NCBI GenBank assembly: GCA_963781955.1
Contig: CAWAHU010000002.1
Coordinates: 62,001-126,000 of the forward strand
From: Bog-473 sp963781955
GTDB lineage: Bacteria; Actinomycetota; Acidimicrobiia; Acidimicrobiales; RAAP-2
Reading direction: 5' to 3'
DNA: 64,000 nucleotides
The notes beneath the pieces are model-generated. The model made no database searches. It saw only the letters and a list, made by a program, of their open reading frames with translations, and was not told the DNA's origin. Both the position numbers and the translations under genes were made by a program. Numbering within the stretch: the stretch's first letter is position 1; every line of letters starts with the position of its first letter. Positions 62,303-64,000 of the stretch are shown piece after piece.

Positions 62303-63828
62303 CCGGTCCCCCAAAGCCTGCGGTGGAGCTCAGGTCCGTCGGTCGGCGCCGTCGTGCGGGTGTGGTGCGGGCAGCCGAGCTGGTGGAATCCGCTAAGGCC
62401 CTCCTGGCGCGAGGGATGCGGCTCGCTCTCGTGTCCGGTCACGACGACGGGGGCCAGTTGCGGGTCGTCTACCTCTTCACCTCCGGGCCGCCTGACACCC
62501 GGGTCGAGCTGCACCTCATTGTCGATCCGGCCCAGCCGACGGTGCCGACCTTGTCCGACGTTTCGTTCCCCGCCGGTCGCTTCGAGCGCGAACTCCAGGA
62601 CCTCTTCGGCATTGTGCCGGTAGGTCATCCCCAACCCCGTCGCCTGGTACTCCACCAGCACTGGCCTGAAGGCTGGCACCCCATGCGTCGCGGGTCAGGT
62701 GACCCGCCCGCAATGGTGACCGACGCCGGGGCGTACCCCTTCGTCCCGGTGGAGGGAACAGGTGTCTACGAGATCCCAGTCGGGCCGGTGCACGCCGGCC
62801 TCATCGAACCGGGTCACTTCCGCTTCTGGGTGGTCGGGGAGACGATCCTGCGAATGAAGGCACGCCTGTGGTTCGTGCACAAGGGGATCGAGCGCCTCTT
62901 CGAGGGACGGGATCCTGACGCAGGTGTCCAGCTAGCGGAGCGGATCTCGGGTGACACCGCCGTCGGGCACACCTTGGCGTACTGCCAGGCGGTCGAAGAC
63001 GCCTGGGGGGTGGAGGTATCGGCGGAAGCGATGGTGCTTCGGGGACTCGTCCTCGAACTCGAGCGTCTTTACAATCACGTTGCTGATATCGGTGCGCTGT
63101 GCAACGACGTCGGCTTCGGTGTCGCCCAGGCCTGGGCGCTCTCGTTGCGTGAAGACTTGCTACAACTCAACGCCCGGGTGACCGGCCACCGGCTGCTGCG
63201 CGGCGGCATCGTCCTCGGCGGAGCCCGCGTCCGCTCACTGCCCTCCAGCGATGAGCTGGGCGAGATAGGGCAACGATTCGATGAGTTGATCTGTCTCATT
63301 ACGTCGAGCGCCCTGGTCATGGAGCGCTTCGCCGGCACGGCGGTGCTCGACAAAGGACACGCCATGGACCTCGGCGTCGTCGGGGTTGCCAGTCGCGCAT
63401 CGGGTCTCGCGTTCGATGCCCGTCAGGCGCACCCGTGCGTGATGATGCCCGCGTCGTTCTCTCCCGCCGTTCGCACGCAGGGCGATGTCAAAGCGCGCTT
63501 CGATGTCCGGGTCGAGGAGGCCAGCACATCCCTCTCTCTCTCGGCAGACTTCACCAACCAGGCGGGAAGTCTGGAAGCCGTAACGGTGCCGTCACGGCCA
63601 CGGTCACATCAGTTCGCAAACGGGGTCGGGATCATCGAGGCGTGGCGCGGTGCTGCCGTTCACCGAGTGGAGCTCGACGATGAGGGTCGACTGACCAGGG
63701 TGAAGGTGGTCGATCCGTCCTTCCACAACTGGCCAGCGCTACCTGTCTCCTTGGCCAACACGATCGTCCCCGACTTTCCACTCGCCAACAAGAGCTTCAA
63801 CCTTTCCTACGCGGGAAACGATCTCTGA
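62299..63828 (+). CDS. hycE: HycE/HyfG-like large subunit without Ni-binding cysteines
   Basis: A 509-aa fusion of a NuoC-like N-terminus (FERELQDLFGIVPVGHPQPRRL) and a NuoD/hydrogenase-large-like domain (GPVHAGLIEPGHFRFWVVGE, FVHKGIERL). In NiFe hydrogenases the two CxxC motifs bind Ni and Fe. Here the first is replaced by ERISGDTAVGHT, and at the C-terminus the DPCxxC region reads DFPLANKSFNLSY. A NiFe site therefore cannot form. The protein belongs with energy-converting-hydrogenase-related (Ehr) complexes and resembles Rv0087. Electron partners are unknown. Confidence 0.9.
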   Translation: MTGPPKPAVELRSVGRRRRAGVVRAAELVESAKALLARGMRLALVSGHDDGGQLRVVYLFTSGPPDTRVELHLIVDPAQPTVPTLSDVSFPAGRFERELQDLFGIVPVGHPQPRRLVLHQHWPEGWHPMRRGSGDPPAMVTDAGAYPFVPVEGTGVYEIPVGPVHAGLIEPGHFRFWVVGETILRMKARLWFVHKGIERLFEGRDPDAGVQLAERISGDTAVGHTLAYCQAVEDAWGVEVSAEAMVLRGLVLELERLYNHVADIGALCNDVGFGVAQAWALSLREDLLQLNARVTGHRLLRGGIVLGGARVRSLPSSDELGEIGQRFDELICLITSSALVMERFAGTAVLDKGHAMDLGVVGVASRASGLAFDARQAHPCVMMPASFSPAVRTQGDVKARFDVRVEEASTSLSLSADFTNQAGSLEAVTVPSRPRSHQFANGVGIIEAWRGAAVHRVELDDEGRLTRVKVVDPSFHNWPALPVSLANTIVPDFPLANKSFNLSYAGNDL

Positions 63829-64000
63829 TCTCTGGCGGTGCCTTCCCTTGTGTCGATGGCGGTCAGGCGCCGCGACACCCCCTCTCATGCGGCCCGAATA
63901 CTTCAGAATACTCAAGTTCCGTGCCCACAGCGTGCCCACACAAGCGAATAGCAGGGCCGAAGTACGAGGCGCCGGATGACGAACGCGAGGCGCATGTCTC
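63829..64000. other. Right-end repeat region, unit C, cut by the window
   Basis: AAGTTCC followed by GTGCCCAC at 63921-63928 and 63932-63939 (11 bp apart), then ACAAGCGAATAGCAGGGCC, a diverged form of the right-end signature of units A and B. No gene seen in this part. Confidence 0.6.

Larger units (their letters stand above)
54820..64000. mobile_element. Third integrative unit, right end outside the window
   Basis: Begins at the partial core, has left-type repeats at 54897-54915, carries amidohydrolase, ArsR regulator and the hydrogenase-4-like operon, and shows right-type repeats at 63921-63939. No integrase inside the window. By the 149-151-bp spacing of the other units its right core should lie near base 64070. 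Confidence 0.45.

Noticed and set aside
62299..63828. A functional NiFe hydrogenase or formate hydrogenlyase large subunit
   Set aside because: Both Ni-binding cysteine motifs are replaced, and no hyp maturation genes are in the window.

Overview
The window is GC-rich chromosomal DNA with dense, often 4-bp-overlapping genes and frequent GTG starts. The gene repertoire is actinobacterial: a SenX3/RegX3-like pair, ctaA/ctaB divergent, CtaG-type oxidase assembly factors, FUSC proteins, an SCO6745-family protein and a locus resembling mycobacterial Rv0081-Rv0087. An uncultured member of the Acidimicrobiia or a neighbouring actinobacterial class fits best, but no rRNA is present to prove it.

Bases 1-9,000 are ordinary core genes: the 3' part of a senX3-like kinase and regX3, an MBL-fold hydrolase overlapping serS, an ABC exporter pair, a thioredoxin-like protein, ctaB, ctaA and tRNA-Glu. 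Bases 9,100-18,540 are mixed: a small membrane protein and a secreted Notum/pectinacetylesterase-like hydrolase of lower GC, a GNAT-AAA+ fusion ATPase, a DegT-family aminotransferase, a secreted GH5 glycosidase and a FUSC transporter. Bases 18,711-30,660 are a terminal-oxidase locus: a membrane-Sco1 fusion, a secreted protein, CtaG, a CxxxC cupredoxin, CtaC, CtaD, CtaE, a 37-aa membrane peptide and a second CtaG, facing a convergent TlpA-Sco-anchored protein operon. CtaD lacks the canonical D- and K-channel residues. Bases 30,677-37,600 hold MerR-MFS, a frameshifted Baeyer-Villiger monooxygenase, a TetR gene with a palindromic operator candidate, a crotonase and two less well known genes.

From 37,754 the DNA becomes accessory. 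tRNA-Asp is followed by tRNA-Phe, whose 3' half (43 bp) is repeated exactly at 53,043-53,085. Between the copies lies a 15-kb integrated element: VapBC45-like toxin-antitoxin, excisionase, a frameshifted tyrosine integrase, and a stress/ion/redox cargo (HdeD-like protein, ClC channel, DUF1269 protein, CMD-family protein, LuxR/MalT-type regulator, CoA-disulfide reductase-rhodanese fusion, FUSC protein, K+ channel). Paired GTGCCCAC repeats spaced 11 bp mark each end. The same end signature recurs at about 53.2, 54.7, 54.9 and 63.9 kb. It delimits two further integrase-less units: one with a single amidohydrolase, and one with a second amidohydrolase, an ArsR regulator (Rv0081-like) and a six-gene hydrogenase-4-like membrane complex whose large subunit has lost the Ni-binding cysteines. 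I read this as a tandem array of related integrative units stacked on tRNA-Phe; the last one probably ends just beyond the window.

Several genes are broken by single-base frameshifts, at least one in a G-run, so either consensus errors or real decay must be excluded before calling them pseudogenes.
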